Below, piece after piece: positions 11,752-24,500 of a stretch of 64,000 bases of DNA. This stretch comes from Amoeboaphelidium protococcarum. Its lineage: Eukaryota; Aphelidiomycota; Aphelidea. The notes beneath the pieces are model-generated. The model ran no database searches. It saw only the letters and a list, made by a program, of their open reading frames with translations, and had not been told where the DNA came from. Positions within the stretch are counted from its first letter, which is position 1. Every line of letters begins with the position of its first letter. The translations under genes and the position numbers were made by a program. Location: the NCBI GenBank assembly GCA_023515745.1, contig JALECJ010000255.1:258001-322000 (forward strand). Direction: 5' to 3'.

Positions 11752-13134
11752 ATGGTGGCTGTAGATTACAAGCGATACGTGAATATTGCAAATTCGCTGT
11801 GTTTCGATTGGAATTACAAGTATTCGTTCATACTTCCATTGCTTCTCCTCATGCTGGAGAGTGCGTCTTCGCTGCTCATCATTCGTAACGTGCCTTACAC
11901 TGAGATTGACTGGAAAGCTTATATGCAAGAAGTTGGACAATATCTTGGTGGCTGTAGAGATTATTCTCTGATGAAAGGTGATACTGGGCCGTTGGTTTAT
12001 CCTGCTGGGTTCGTGTATATTTACTCTCTATTGTTTCAACTCACAGATGCTGGTTAGAATATCAGATTGGCTCAGTATATCTTTGCATGTCTATACGTGG
12101 TATCTCTGGCTTTAAAATACCGTATTAGCTGGCATATCAAAATAGTTCCACCTATCATGCTCCCACTGCTTTCCGTAAGTAAGAGAATACACTCAATCTA
12201 TATGCTGCGAATGTTCAATGACCCTGTGGCCATGTTGTTCATGTATCTTTGCGTTTTGGCACTTTTGAATAGAAAATACACTGTATCAAGTATTTTGTTG
12301 TCAGTAGCTCTATCAGTAAAGATGAACATTGTATTATTTCTTCCTGCGTTCATGGTAATAGTCGCTGTGAATCTGTCTCCTCGGTCTCTAATGAAGCATT
12401 TGCTGATTATTGTTGCTGTTCAGTTGATACTTGCTGTACCATTTTTGACTAATCAAAGTCATGCCGTGAATTATTTTAGAAGCTCCTTTAATTTGGGGCG
12501 TGTTTTTGATTACAAGTGGACTGTGAATTGGAAGTTTCTACATCCAGACGTATTTTACTCTTCCAACTTTCATTTATTGTTAGTCTCTGGCTGCGTAAGT
12601 CTATGGTGTTTGTTGGGTCATTTCGCATGGACATAGCAGTTGGGTATGGTGAAATTTATTTACAGATTCCTTAATGCTCTTCGGCTCGGTGGTAGTGTTT
12701 AAATGGCTAGTATTGACGCGTTGAATATCGTTACCATGCTCGCCTTATCCAATCTTGTCGGTATTTGTTTTAGTCGGTCTTTGCACTACTAGTTTTATTC
12801 ATGGTACTTCTGGTCTCTCCCATTTCTAGTTGCTTACTCTATAAACGTCTTATTACCGAAATCTTCAGAGTCTGATTCTAATTAGCCTCAGTTTATTGTT
12901 AATCATCTAGTAGCATGGTCTAATGGCGTGACTGTCATATTCACTATCGAGTACTGTTGGAATGTATATCCTGCCACTCCACTCTCATCTGCAATATTAC
13001 TCTGCTGCAACTCTTTTGTTCTAACATGTGCATTTATCGCGTCAATAGTTGATAGTAGGCGCAAATTTGTAGTTAGCAAGTCCAGTTAGTCTATCAGTTC
13101 TTTGCCAACAATAACAAAGAGCAAACGAGTATGA
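11752..13134 (+). CDS. ALG3: Dol-P-Man:Man5GlcNAc2-PP-dolichol alpha-1,3-mannosyltransferase
   Basis: A 460-residue polytopic ER membrane protein that adds the first luminal mannose to the lipid-linked N-glycan precursor. Family marks are [13 protein letters not shown] (the luminal loop near 55, with the acidic catalytic region of GT58), [20 protein letters not shown] (about 75-95), [16 protein letters not shown] (about 145-160), the helix [18 protein letters not shown] and [20 protein letters not shown]. About ten hydrophobic segments follow. Length is typical (yeast Alg3 is 458). Several in-frame TAA/TAG codons lie in the C-terminal half. Ciliates such as Tetrahymena lack the luminal mannosylation steps, so this gene argues against a ciliate source. 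Confidence 0.95.
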
Positions 13135-13201
13135 AATAAACGTGATATAGCTTTTAATCAAATAGATTACTTGTATATATTCATTAATTTACAACTCATC
13201 A

Positions 13202-16200
13202 TCAATGAGAACTTTCAGGCACTAAGAGGAAGAGGTCATCCATAGAATCAATAATGAGATCCGGCAGAGGGTTTGTTATTAAGTACGGCAAATCGTTATC
13301 AATGTGATTCATATCCAACAGAAGCTTCTGGATTCTCTATGTCTTTTGTGCACTTTCTTGATATGACTTATGAGTAATATTCTACATCTCCAGAGCGTCC
13401 ACATCCCCTAAATTCATAGTGTAATTAGAGTCGATCTAATACAAGTGCTACCGTTAAGGAGACCAAGTGCTAACATTAGTCCTAGTTCTATGCACTGGCA
13501 AATTCTTATGTCGTTATGAAGTGTATTGTTGCTAGTGAATAGTGGAAGATTAATCTCTCAAGTCCTTATGCTTTTTCAGAGATCCATGTAATTACTGGTC
13601 CAATTCAGAAAACTGTTATTCCACGTCAGCTCTGGTTCTATTGCGATAAATACCCAGAACGACGCATTGATGCTCCAGAGACAGATGACGAAATACTTGA
13701 GCGAATGACATTCCAACTAGACGGGGCGGTACACGTACACTCTTGAGTACAGATCCTACAACATTCAAATGATTACTCAAATCTCGCCATCTCTGATATC
13801 TGCGGCCACATAACAACTTGACAACATCCGTAATAGCCGGAGTCCTGAAAGCTTCAAAAATCAATCCATCATACATATCACCGGTGAGTACTCGACCAGA
13901 TGCATAAACGGCAGAGTGTGCGTAATATCCAGGGTCCTCAGTGTTGACATGCGATTCATCCATACTCTCAGCAATCTGTGCATTAAACTAATTTGATTGA
14001 GAGAAATTTCCGGCCTTTTATGCAAAGTTTTCATCATCATTCTCCCATTCGCTAAGATTCGTATTCAATGCTCCCTCTGGCACAGTTCTCCTAAAGGTAT
14101 ATTTACGCATAGTGTAAGTAATGTCAATAGGATTCATCTCCGGCGATATTTTAGACGTGAGCTTGGGCAGACATTCCAGCATTTCGTGCTTAACACGCAT
14201 AAATTTGATATTATTCCTAGTGACAAGCTCCGTGATGACATACTTATCCTTGGTCATGAAATCGATCTGATGAGCCGTCATAACAGCAGCACTGTCCACA
14301 AAACGTTCATCATCGCCACCGTCAATTTTACTCTGCTCCAGAGGTTACTGCAGAACAATCACACAGCTGCAATCGAATAGACCAGCTTTAATGAGATCAT
14401 TGCGCTTCAAAGATGATCCTTACATGAAGTATACATGAGGAAATACCGCTATAGATCTCCATTCGTCCTCAGATGGCAGTTGCGGACACAGAATCAGAAT
14501 AGGAGTTAACTAGCTCTTATCAAGAAACGATGCCCTCACTGTGCACATAAATGTCCAAACTTCAAAGTTATTAGCGCATAATATAACATGACCTTTCAGC
14601 TTGTTGTAATTGCCAGAAGATGCTGCTTTATGTCCTCGTCCATGTGACACATCAGCATCGATATTGAAATCTTGATTAACTGACGCGTCAGCCAATCTAC
14701 TTTATTCGATAGATGGAATTTACTTGACCATATAACAAAATGGAGATTGCAGATCGTTATCAATCACCAAATGATGTGGTGGACGCGGATGACCAACATA
14801 TATATTAGCTAATTACTCTGAATCTGCAGATTGATCCTCCAGATCTGCATCAACATTTACAGATTAAGAACCATCTGGCGATAGAGTAGGCAAAGAATCA
14901 GTACCGTATCTCAATGATGCCAGACGAGACGTAGATTTGGCAGGAGATGAAGCCGATTAAAACCTATTTGCCGTAGATGATGATGATTGCGGCGACTCTT
15001 AATGCAATTTGGACGAAGATCTGCGATTAAGAAAGATACTTTCGGTGAGATTACCAGCATCAACAACATCCGAGTCAAGTTCACCACTTTGACCAAACAT
15101 GTCACATTAACAACTGTCAGACTGGCGATTTTAACGCTGGGAATGTGAAGGAAACGATTAATCCAAATCGTCTTAAACATTAAACCATTTTTACCAGGTT
15201 GACTAAAATTACTACTTATCAAGCCGCTCAATATCAGCCAAATCTTCAATGCAAGAGCAAACAGAGATTATTTTCTCTACCAGGTCATTCTCCGGAAATA
15301 TGAAATCAGGTCCAGGATTAAGGACTAAATGCTCACAATAGGTATAAACAGTAGACTCATTATTGGGCGTCTTTATGTTGGCCTATGAAGCATTAATTTT
15401 CGCCGGAATACGAAACTTAACACCAATCAGAATTACTTGAAATTCTGCATACAAGAACCAGCAGACATCACTATAGCGCTTGCCGCAAAATAACATGTTA
15501 AAAGGACTAAGTCTAATCACATTACATAAGCCGTCACCATACTGAACTTACCAATTCTAGTTATATTTTTTGAGACGAGGAGCAGAATGAATAAGATTTG
15601 TTATCAGAGCGCTGGCACCTTTATGAATGCAAGAGATACCTAAAATCATTTACTTGATACTGTTAACGCAAACCACTTACTTCACAAGAGGTCTTACGTG
15701 AAGATCAGTCTCTGGTCTGATGTTAAACGCGTAAACAGGCGTCTTACTGCTAAATTTCCTAATTGACCAAACGCGAAGGACATTGCGGCGATCCTCCTCA
15801 ATGCCATCTGATAAGTGAATACCTTTACTGCGATCTGCAATCACAAAGCATGCAGATGCCTGACGTAGACTACAGCGCCGAAGATCATTCTCTTCCAATG
15901 CAGATCCTTGTATAAATGCTATGCGATGTCTGTATTATAGAGAGTTTAGCAATTATTTAATGTCATGAGTTGGCTTATGAGGACTCAATATAACAATCTA
16001 GTAACTAGTAGTCTCCAATATACTATTAACAGTCTTAAAGCGAGATTAGAAGGCACCCAACTTATCAGCGTGCTAATTTCGATTATATTTAAAGTGCTTC
16101 TTCTCACTCAGGAGCGTGAGAGCTTAGGTGAGTATCTCGCGCACAAACTAATTCTAAGTAAATGATAAACACACGATTACAAACGGAGAGGATCCACCTA

Positions 16201-17326
16201 CAAACGTTTTATGACCCTCCTTTTAACTTTTATAAGTCTCCACGATACCACTGATAAGTGAAGGGAAGAATACAATGGCAAGTATAATCATTACGACACA
16301 GAGAATACGACCCAACATCGTCTCCGGAGTAATATCTCCATAACCGACAGTAGCAGAGCTGATAATCACAAAGTACAGAGAGTCCACTATACCATAGTGA
16401 GGACCGCCAAACTGCATCTCAAAGAACTGAAATCCACACATCCACGTAAACACAAAAGCTGTAGTTCTCAATACGAAAACAATAATCTAGCTCATCATTT
16501 GATTAAGAACAGTGGATCCCCTCAGTTGAAGTAGCAGTAAGGCGTTCACAGCGGCTTACAAATTCCAAATACGCAGGAAATACGGCACCCAAATATGTTC
16601 ACCATCCTTTAAAAAGGGAGTGACGACGAAGGGGACTATAGTAATTAAATCTATCAACGTGCCTAATCTGAATAAAGATTTAGGCTTGGTAACAATTCGA
16701 ATACATGACAAAAGAACCTGAATGTACGCGAACACAAGCAGGGCGTAGTATGATTGAGTAGTACGTGTTATATACCAAAATTTACGCGAATTATCAGGCC
16801 AGGGACCAGAAGTCTCCATATTAATCAAGTATATGAGACAAATCATCGTGTCAATAAGGATTTACGCAAGCAAAATGGCATAAAGAGAATGAATGTCATC
16901 CAAGAAGCGTTTAAATCTGCGAAGAGTTGAGTAGCCAAGCAGACCTTCAGCACCTCTCACCCTCACAACTCTTCTACTGCGATACTCTTCGCGTAATTTT
17001 TTAATTTATTGCACCTTCACCTGTTCAGGTCGAGAGCCACCGCCGCCACCACTTTAAGAGGTTGGATAACTGTCTCCAAACTTTCCATTACTCAGCCACA
17101 CCAACAGCCTTCGTATTGTATAAATAAATCCGGCTATGAATCCGCGTCCATTGGGCTGCTCTAGTTCCCTGCCCTCCTCAGGATTGGGAGTCCTCATATT
17201 ATTACGAATCCCCGAATATACTGCAGCATCATGCAGATCATCAACCACAGGCACCAGATTCTCCTACGAATACGATGTAATTGGTGGTGTGCTGGCGTGT
17301 CTTATTAAATTCCTAGCCTATTTCAT
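13202..17326 (-). CDS. Slo/BK-type potassium channel with tandem RCK domains
   Basis: A 1374-residue channel subunit in one uninterrupted frame. After a 130-residue cytoplasmic N-terminus come the membrane helices (first near 145-170), a pore helix and the filter SSATVGYGD with TVGYGD at 326-331, then S6. The C-terminus holds a first RCK domain (starting near FVIVCLSFT, residue 375; with LRQASACFVIADR, KTPVYAFNIRP and ISCIHKGASALITNLIHSAP) and a second (HVILCANNFEVWTFM, CSCVIVLQ, then GRVLTGDMYDGLIFEAF). This layout is that of Slo1/Slo2 large-conductance channels, opened by Ca2+, Na+ or H+. S4 carries few positive charges, so voltage sensing may be weak. A long Gln/Ser-rich linker separates the RCKs. 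I do not see a clear aspartate-run calcium bowl. Confidence 0.9.
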
Positions 17327-17542
17327 ATCTCAATAAATTAATAACAGTCAGATATGAATTAAATAAAATGCAATTAAAAAATAATTTATTTCAATTGAAA
17401 TTGTGGAATACAAGGAATATGAGGAAAGTACATAGGGTATCATAAGGAGACCTACTAACAATCAGTCACCCCTGGACAAGTTCAATCAAAAGTCAAGTAA
17501 AATCTAACTATATGTAATATGAAACGTGATTAATAAGTATTC

Positions 17543-18023
17543 TCATGATTATACAGTAGCCTATTTATCATCTGGTTGAGACTTGGAGCTCTTTCTTCCC
17601 TTCTTAGCTTTCCTTTCGGCTAGAGTATCCATGTGCAATGCAATCAGATCTTTGTAGGAGCGCGCGAACTTGACGGCGTTCCTTGACGAGACCGAGGTGC
17701 CAATCTTCAACGACTTTGACTTTAATCTGAAGTAAGACGAGTAGTTCTTACTGTTGTCAGTACTTGAGTCCGCCTTGCCTTTCAAAATCTTTCTCTTCTC
17801 TTTAAAGTCCATGCCTACATATCATTAATTGTAGTGTTATAATGAAGATTCAATGGTGGATGATTGAGATCATACCGCGTTTGCAAGTGATGTACAACGA
17901 TTTGCTGTCCGCCTTCTTTTCTAAAATATTTGATAATTCTAGCAAAAACTACTTTAATCACATAACTATTATAAAATCCATAATGTAATAAATTATTACC
18001 TGATCATTTGACACGGTCTTCAT
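17543..18023 (-). CDS. SRP14: Signal recognition particle subunit SRP14, three exons
   Basis: Exons on the minus strand are 18000-18023, 17876-17948 and 17543-17814; the introns are 51 and 61 nt (GTAATA...AGTAG and GTATGA...TGTAG). The spliced protein has 122 residues: MKTVSNDQFLLELSNILEKK, then SLYITCKRGM, and the C-terminal block TSVSSRNAVKFARSYKDLI followed by a lysine-rich tail. These match SRP14 (QFLTELTRLF, SVYITLKK, SSKEVNKFQMAYSNLLRA). SRP14 pairs with SRP9 and binds the Alu domain of SRP RNA to pause translation during ER targeting. The SRP9 partner is also in this window. Without splicing only the last 90 residues are open. Confidence 0.9.
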
Positions 18024-18470
18024 TTTTATATTAGAGAATTTACACTCGTCAACGGATCCCAAGTGATGCGGTTGAACTCAATGGCGGTGGAAAGAAAAGA
18101 TCAACACTTCTCAATCACGAAGAGAATCTAAATCAACTTTTAGGCATATTTCATTAAGAACAAAAATGAAATTTTAGATTAATAGAGGTGATTTAATATA
18201 CTATATTTCAGCTATCATATTATTAAATCTGCTTTGTGAAACAGGCAACTGTTGATCTTTGGTTGTTTGTCGTTTCAGACACCTCGATCGCCTTTCAGCT
18301 GTGTTTGTATTGGCTGACTGACGGACGATAAGGAGACAATTTTTCATCCTTTTCGCTCTCTCTCTCCTCTAAGCAATTGTATTGTTTCAGTTCTTTTTAA
18401 CACAATAGTTGAACTCTTAACTCAACTATCTCAGGCTTTTTGTCAATAAATACTCTGAGTTTGTTTTAAA
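18024..18470. other. Divergent promoter region, SRP14/vinculin
   Basis: About 450 bases between divergent starts. Contains AT-rich DNA and a pyrimidine-rich stretch (18345-18370, CTCTC run) upstream of the vinculin ATG. No coding frame. Confidence 0.4.
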
Positions 18471-21227
18471 ATGTATACTGCAACAACTAAGTAGATATTG
18501 TAACCTGTCGCTGAGGCTATCGCTGCTCTGATTGTTTTGAATGCTGAGGCTGATGCAATTGGTGCTGGATTGCCAGATTTATCTGATGTTGCGCAGGTGG
18601 TGGATGAGCAGGCTAGGAACTTGGTAAAGGTGGGCATGGATATGTTGAATCAGAATGCAGATGATCTTATGAAGAAGGAGATGCCACCCGCATGCCATGA
18701 AATTGAGATTTCCGTTAAGATACTGCTAGAGGCTGCCAGCGAAATAAAGTTTGACTCTTTCAGTAAGAAGGGACGTGCCATGTTGGTGGACGCTGCGAAA
18801 GGTATTTTGCAAGGAACCACTCATTTGCTGGATGCATATGATGATGGCGAAGTTCGCAAGATTGTAAATTTGTGTGCATCTACCAAGACTGTGTTATCAA
18901 AGCTGGATTAGACATTTGAAGTTTAGTAGATTATTGCAATCATTAAACCTGCGTGCCAGTAGTTGGTTGATCTCACTGCTCTGGCTAATAGGCGTGTCGA
19001 TGAACTGCTCTTCCCAGCGCTGTAGACTCGCCTGCGTGATGCTATTTAGAATATCACCAAGACCTCTAATCTCGTAGTTTCATCAAGTAAGGCGGTGGCA
19101 CAGAATTCAAAGAATTAGACCATTATTCAATCTCGCTCAGTCTGCTTGAGTTATATCTCTGAGCTGGTTGAAGAGATTTCGAAAGTTGTTTAGATCAGGG
19201 ACTGGGTGGAGCCATCGTATTCTGATGTTATCGGTCAACTGGTGAATAGTAGAGGCGATATACGTAAACAGTTGGGTGAGATTATGTAGTTTGCATAGGA
19301 AGGTAAGGTTGATAAATTGCAGTAAATTTTAGAGGCTTTCAATTTTACTGCTGATGGACTTACTGAGAATGTTATCAATTTAGCAGAGTCTACTCGCCAA
19401 CCTGCAGGTCCTGTCTTGAAATCCTTAGCAAACTAGTTTAAAGAGTAGTAGCAGGAGATATCATTGTTGAGTAATATGGTCGCATCTGATCCTAGTAATG
19501 TCCAGAATTAGGAGTCTCTTTATAAGACTTTACAGTAAGCTGATGCCGAATTGCAGGAAATCGCTAAGTTGTCTGATTAGACGGTGGCTGCAGATTTACA
19601 AGACTCTGTTAATTAGCTGAAGGATCACCAGGTTAAACAGGCCAGGATCGGCGAGTTCTACGATAGTGTCAAGGAGGGAGGGGCTGAGTAAGCAGCGGAT
19701 GAGAAAGTCAAGTTGAACACGGAAGTTTAGCGTTTGGTGTCCATTCTGGATGAAGCTGCTCTGCTGAGTCCTGATGCTGAGACGTTCAACAATATTAGAA
19801 ATGCTCAAAAGAGCGTAAAGCAAATGGCGCGCTTGGTAGAAGTTAGTGGCTTGGCCTCCGCAAGTCTTCCGAATGATAAGCAGTTAGGTGAGCATTTCAA
19901 CGGAGTGGTAAAATAGTTTGAAGATGACGTGTATAGATTGGAGAAGAATGTTATAAACAATGGCTCACTGTTTCCATTTGATGTTCTGGTTTAATCTAAT
20001 TAGGACTATATCGATTCCCAGTTTGACAAGATCTAGACAGCTGTGGCTCAAAATGACGATAAGGCTCTGTTGGCTGCGGCTAGCAATATTGTCGCGTCCA
20101 TGAAAAGAATGGTGGATTTCTTGAAGTTCCAAATTGAGAATACGAGCGATCCAAAGTATAAGTAGGAGTTGCAGCAGCGTTTATAGAAATTGGAGGGAGC
20201 TTTGAGTAATGCGCAGTCGCTTAAAGATAAGCTGGAGTAGAATCCCTCTGATGCTAGTGCTAGAAAAGCATTCATGTCTCAGTAGCAAACGTATAAGGAT
20301 ATTAACAGCGATCTGCAGAAGCTCAGATTAGGTCAACAGTCTGATAATCAGACCGGCAAGTAGCGGAATTTTTCTATCCCCGAACCAATTACACCTGTCG
20401 TGGCAGTTGAACAGGAAGTCGACTCCACTCAGGTTGATGTTGATGACGGTCCTAAGATTGTAATTTAAAACGGTGAGGAAGTTGAAATTGTGAATAGCCC
20501 AGCGCCTGAAATATTATCAGAAGAAGAAGCCAAGTTAAATCCGATCAAGGCGGCTGCACAGGATCTGAAAGTGTAAGCATCACAATACTCTGCATCCGAT
20601 AATCCTGTTGTTGAGCTGATGCAGCAACTGGCTTTAAAGATGGAGGCAATGTCAGCTCTTTACAAACAGAATACGCCTCAATCTAAAGCAGACATGATGA
20701 AAACTGTGTAAAATATGCAGGTTGATATTTAGCAATTGCTATAGCATGGAAAGAATGTTAAGGATAACTGCACTGACAAGTCGCTGAAACTCTAGTTAAG
20801 TCAGGCTATGGAGAGAATGCAAACTCTGTCTGTCCAGTTAAAGATTGTGGCAGCAGTCAAGATTGCAGAACCTAAGGACATTGACAGTGAGAAGTAGCTG
20901 ATTCTGTGCTCCCAAAACTTGATGGCAGCTGTAAAGTCTATGCTCAAGGCCTCCGAGGCTGCCAGTTTGAGAGCGTTCAAGACTACCGCGAATGTGGCCG
21001 TAGCTATGATCAAATTTAGGAAGGTATTGTATAAGAAGGGCGGCGGCATGAAGAGTCCATCTGTCAATAGTCCTGTTGAACCATCTGCAGACAGCAAAGG
21101 CGGTAAAGACGTCAAGTCTGTGCTTGGTGCTCTGTCCAAGTCTAGTGGTAGTAAAGCAGCAGATACTAAGCCAGTTTCATTGTCATCTGCAGTCAAGGGC
21201 TTGAAGGTGTCTGGGAGTTAAAAATGA
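18471..21227 (+). CDS. Vinculin/alpha-catenin family protein
   Basis: A 918-residue actin- and adhesion-linked helical-bundle protein (human vinculin has 1066). The N-terminal bundle contains the family marks EIEISVKILLEAASEIKF and GRAMLVDAAKGILQGTTHLL (about 105-124), followed by EVRKIVNLC. Repeated four-helix bundles follow to about residue 620. A Pro/Glu/Val-rich linker (PEPITPVVAVEQEVDS) takes the place of the vinculin proline-rich hinge. A tail bundle ends with SQAMERMQTLSVQLKIVAAV and SLRAFKTTANVAVAMIKFRK, matching the vinculin tail that binds F-actin and PIP2. A Ser/Lys-rich extension of about 65 residues follows. The stop is doubled (TGATGA). Vinculin homologues are known from animals, their unicellular relatives, amoebozoans and some early fungi-side lineages, so this gene is a strong taxonomic pointer. 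Confidence 0.9.
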
Positions 21228-21560
21228 TGATATTGATGTATTGAATAATGTTATTCTGTGTAGTTCTGGAATCTTCATACCTTCCGTCATTTATCAGTCA
21301 AGTCTGGACTATCAAATTAAGTGTTATTACTTAAGATTATAATGTTTCAACTCGTATGAGGTTCAATAAAACTTAAATAGTAAAGAGTGTCTTTGATCAA
21401 TAGAACGTGTTTGATGCTTCAACGAATAGTGTTGTGCCACCTGATATTCTCTCAACGATAGACGCGTCTTTTACTATAATTCTATCAGCAAGTAACACAC
21501 CATAAGCTATTTTGTATTACTTTAGGATTTTGGATTTATAATCATATGTAGAGGAATTCA
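21228..21560. other. Spacer
   Basis: About 330 AT-rich bases between two plus-strand genes, with TGA stops in every plus frame and nothing recognisable. Confidence 0.4.
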
Positions 21561-24500
21561 ATGTTTTTGAATATAAATCTATCTTTTAGAGATGAGGCTG
21601 TAGTAATAACTACTCTAAGTCGACTGTCGCGTGAAGAACGTTCTATTGTCCAGCATCTCTGGCTGCAAGGTAATTAGTTACGCTAGATACCTGAAGCTGT
21701 TTTTACTCTTACAAATTTGAAAACTCTGGATCTTGGTGACAATCTTATTGATAATTTGCCGGAATAGATATCGCTGCTTTAATAGTTGACTCTGCTGGAT
21801 CTTTCATGCAATTCATTGTCACGGCTGCCTCGAGAGATTGCAAAGTTGACACGACTTGACACTCTTTACCTGTCTGGCAATTTGATGCATCCAGACTTAT
21901 GTTTGAACTTTTATAAAGATAGAGCTGGTGTTTGGTAGCTTTTAAGATTCTTTGCATCCAACCCACTTATTCCCAGAGCAAGGTTAGCATCTAAGAGAAG
22001 TTGTGGGGATATGTCTGATTCCTCTCCTGGCAATGATGCGCGTCATGGTCCTCTGTAAAGTCGTAAACAATTAGTTAAATTAACACTTCATCATCAATAT
22101 AATGATGATTCTCTTTTGAGTGCTATTCGGCAAGGCTCAGTTCCATTATGTCTACAAATTCTGGAACGTTCATCACATCTCGTTAATTGGTAATGTCAGA
22201 TGAGTGGGCTCTATCCGATTCATATCGCTGTACTGAAAGATAAGCCCAAGTTAGTTAATGCTCTGCTGTAAATTGATTTGGCAGAGGTGAACGCTTTTTC
22301 AGCACATCAGGATACGGCGCTTCATTTAGCTGCCTTGCACAATCGTTTGACGTGCCTCGAGATATTGCTTCGTCACAATGCTGATATTGAAGCTCTTGAT
22401 ATGTATGGTAATACCCCTTTACTTGTGGCTGCGTCTAGAGGCCATTTGAATATATGTGATGCGTTAATTGCGGCTGGTGCTAATATGGGCATCATTAATC
22501 AATGTGGTATGAACGTTGAGAGTATACTTCATGAAAGTGTTGGATAAAATGCTGCTTAGAAATCTCTGAATAGATGGCGCGAGATTACTTAGTAGAGGGT
22601 GATTGATTAATGCTGTGCTGATGTACTGCTCTAGTAGTTTGGCGTGAAGGGATTAGTAGTTCAGTCAGGCGGATTCAATTTCAATCACAAAATCCGTGGT
22701 CTAGTCAATACTATTGGACAAGCTTGGTTGTCTCAACAGGAATCATCTGAAATCTTTTAGATTTGCCAACATTTAGGTCAACAATAAGCAGATACATTAC
22801 ACGTTCTATTAAATGCACTTGCGATAGGCTCTCTTGTTCGATATAAGCTGACAACGTCTGATGAAATGCGGGCTGAATTGCAAAAGTATTTTGAGGCTGA
22901 ATCAGTATCAACGTCTCTGAATCCACTATGTTTAATTGCAATTGCTAGGCTGCTATACTTGGAACGTGGCGATGCTGTTAGAGTAGAATACTTCACATTG
23001 ATAAGCAAATTTAGAACTATTGTAGGTGATTAACTTTGCTAAGGTTGGCTGACTTAGTATGAATCTGAGTTATTGAAAGAGAACTTTGAAAGCATTCGTC
23101 ATAGTGTCCTCCTTGAGTAAATTTCTAATTCTAAAGAAGATGATCAGTAAAAGTAGAACTTAACTGTTGATCAGTAGCTTCTTGAAGAATGGACTACGTT
23201 AGCGGAGGAGCTCAACCTTACAGATGTGTAAAGAAAGCCTATGAACGAACTCATGGATCTGGTTGGCTTGGTGGAAGTTAAGAGATTAGCAATGAATCTG
23301 TATAAAGATTGCATTCAGAACGCAAGGCTTCTGGAATAAGGACATTCTGAGGCTGTGTTTCCCATGTCGTTGAATTTCATGTTTGTCGGTAATCCCGGAA
23401 CGGGTAAGACTGTGGTAGCACAACTATTTGCAAAGATCCTGCATCATAGTGGAGTCCGACATAATGATAAATTTGTTAAAATGACTGCTGGTGAGGCTTT
23501 GAGGAAGGGCGTTAAAGCTTTTGCTGCTGATTTGGCAAGTCTTACAGGCGGAAGTTTGGTAAGTCCACCTTGTAATTTTAACGATGTATATAGAAAGAAT
23601 CTTCAGGTGGAGGTTCTCAGCAATGTTGATGGTCTCTGGTATGCTGGAAACATTTTAAATGCTGACGCTAATTCCAAACTTTACTCTGTTAAATATACTG
23701 ATGACACTGTAGAGGAGAATATCTCCCACTAACGCATCAGACCGCTCTCTTAGAAAGCTCATTTAGGTGGTGTTTTGTTCATTGATGAAGCTTATGATTT
23801 GAATCCATCTTCTGATACAGTTGGTCGCGCAATACTGTCTGAGATTATGACGGCTGCTGAAGAGCATTATAACAAGCTGACTATCATCCTGGCTGGATAC
23901 AAGGATGATATTGAGACCAATTTATGTGATTTCAATATTGGTATGTTTTCGCGTTTCTAGTGGGTATCATTTAACGACTTTACCGAATCTCAACTTGGTC
24001 TAATCTGGAGCGGTATGGTTGATAAAGCCGGTATTGATGTTGAAGGGTCTAAAGACTAGTTTACTGCGGTGGTTTAGCGTCGACTTGGACGAGGGATCGG
24101 ATGTAAAGGCTTCTCTAATGCTCGAAGTGTCCGGCAACTATTCCATCGGGCTGTGATGTCTGCCAAGTCGAAGTATCGCGATGGTCGTTTGACAATGTGT
24201 ATTGAAGATGTTATTGGTGCGCGGCCACTCCCGGAGAATATTCCAGAGCTGGCCTCAGCGCTGAACAGGCTAGATTCTTTGATTGGAATTGAAGATGTCA
24301 AGTAGTAGATTCGAAGCATTCTTAAGACGGCTCAAGAAAATTATGATAGAGAACTGCGTCTAGAACCGACGGATTCCATATGCTTGAATAGAATATTCTG
24401 GGGACCTCCAGGAACTGGCAAGACTACAGTGGCTGAGATTTATGGTCAAGTTTTGGCATCTTTGAATTTGCTCAGCAAGGGCGACGTGTTTAAGAAGACT

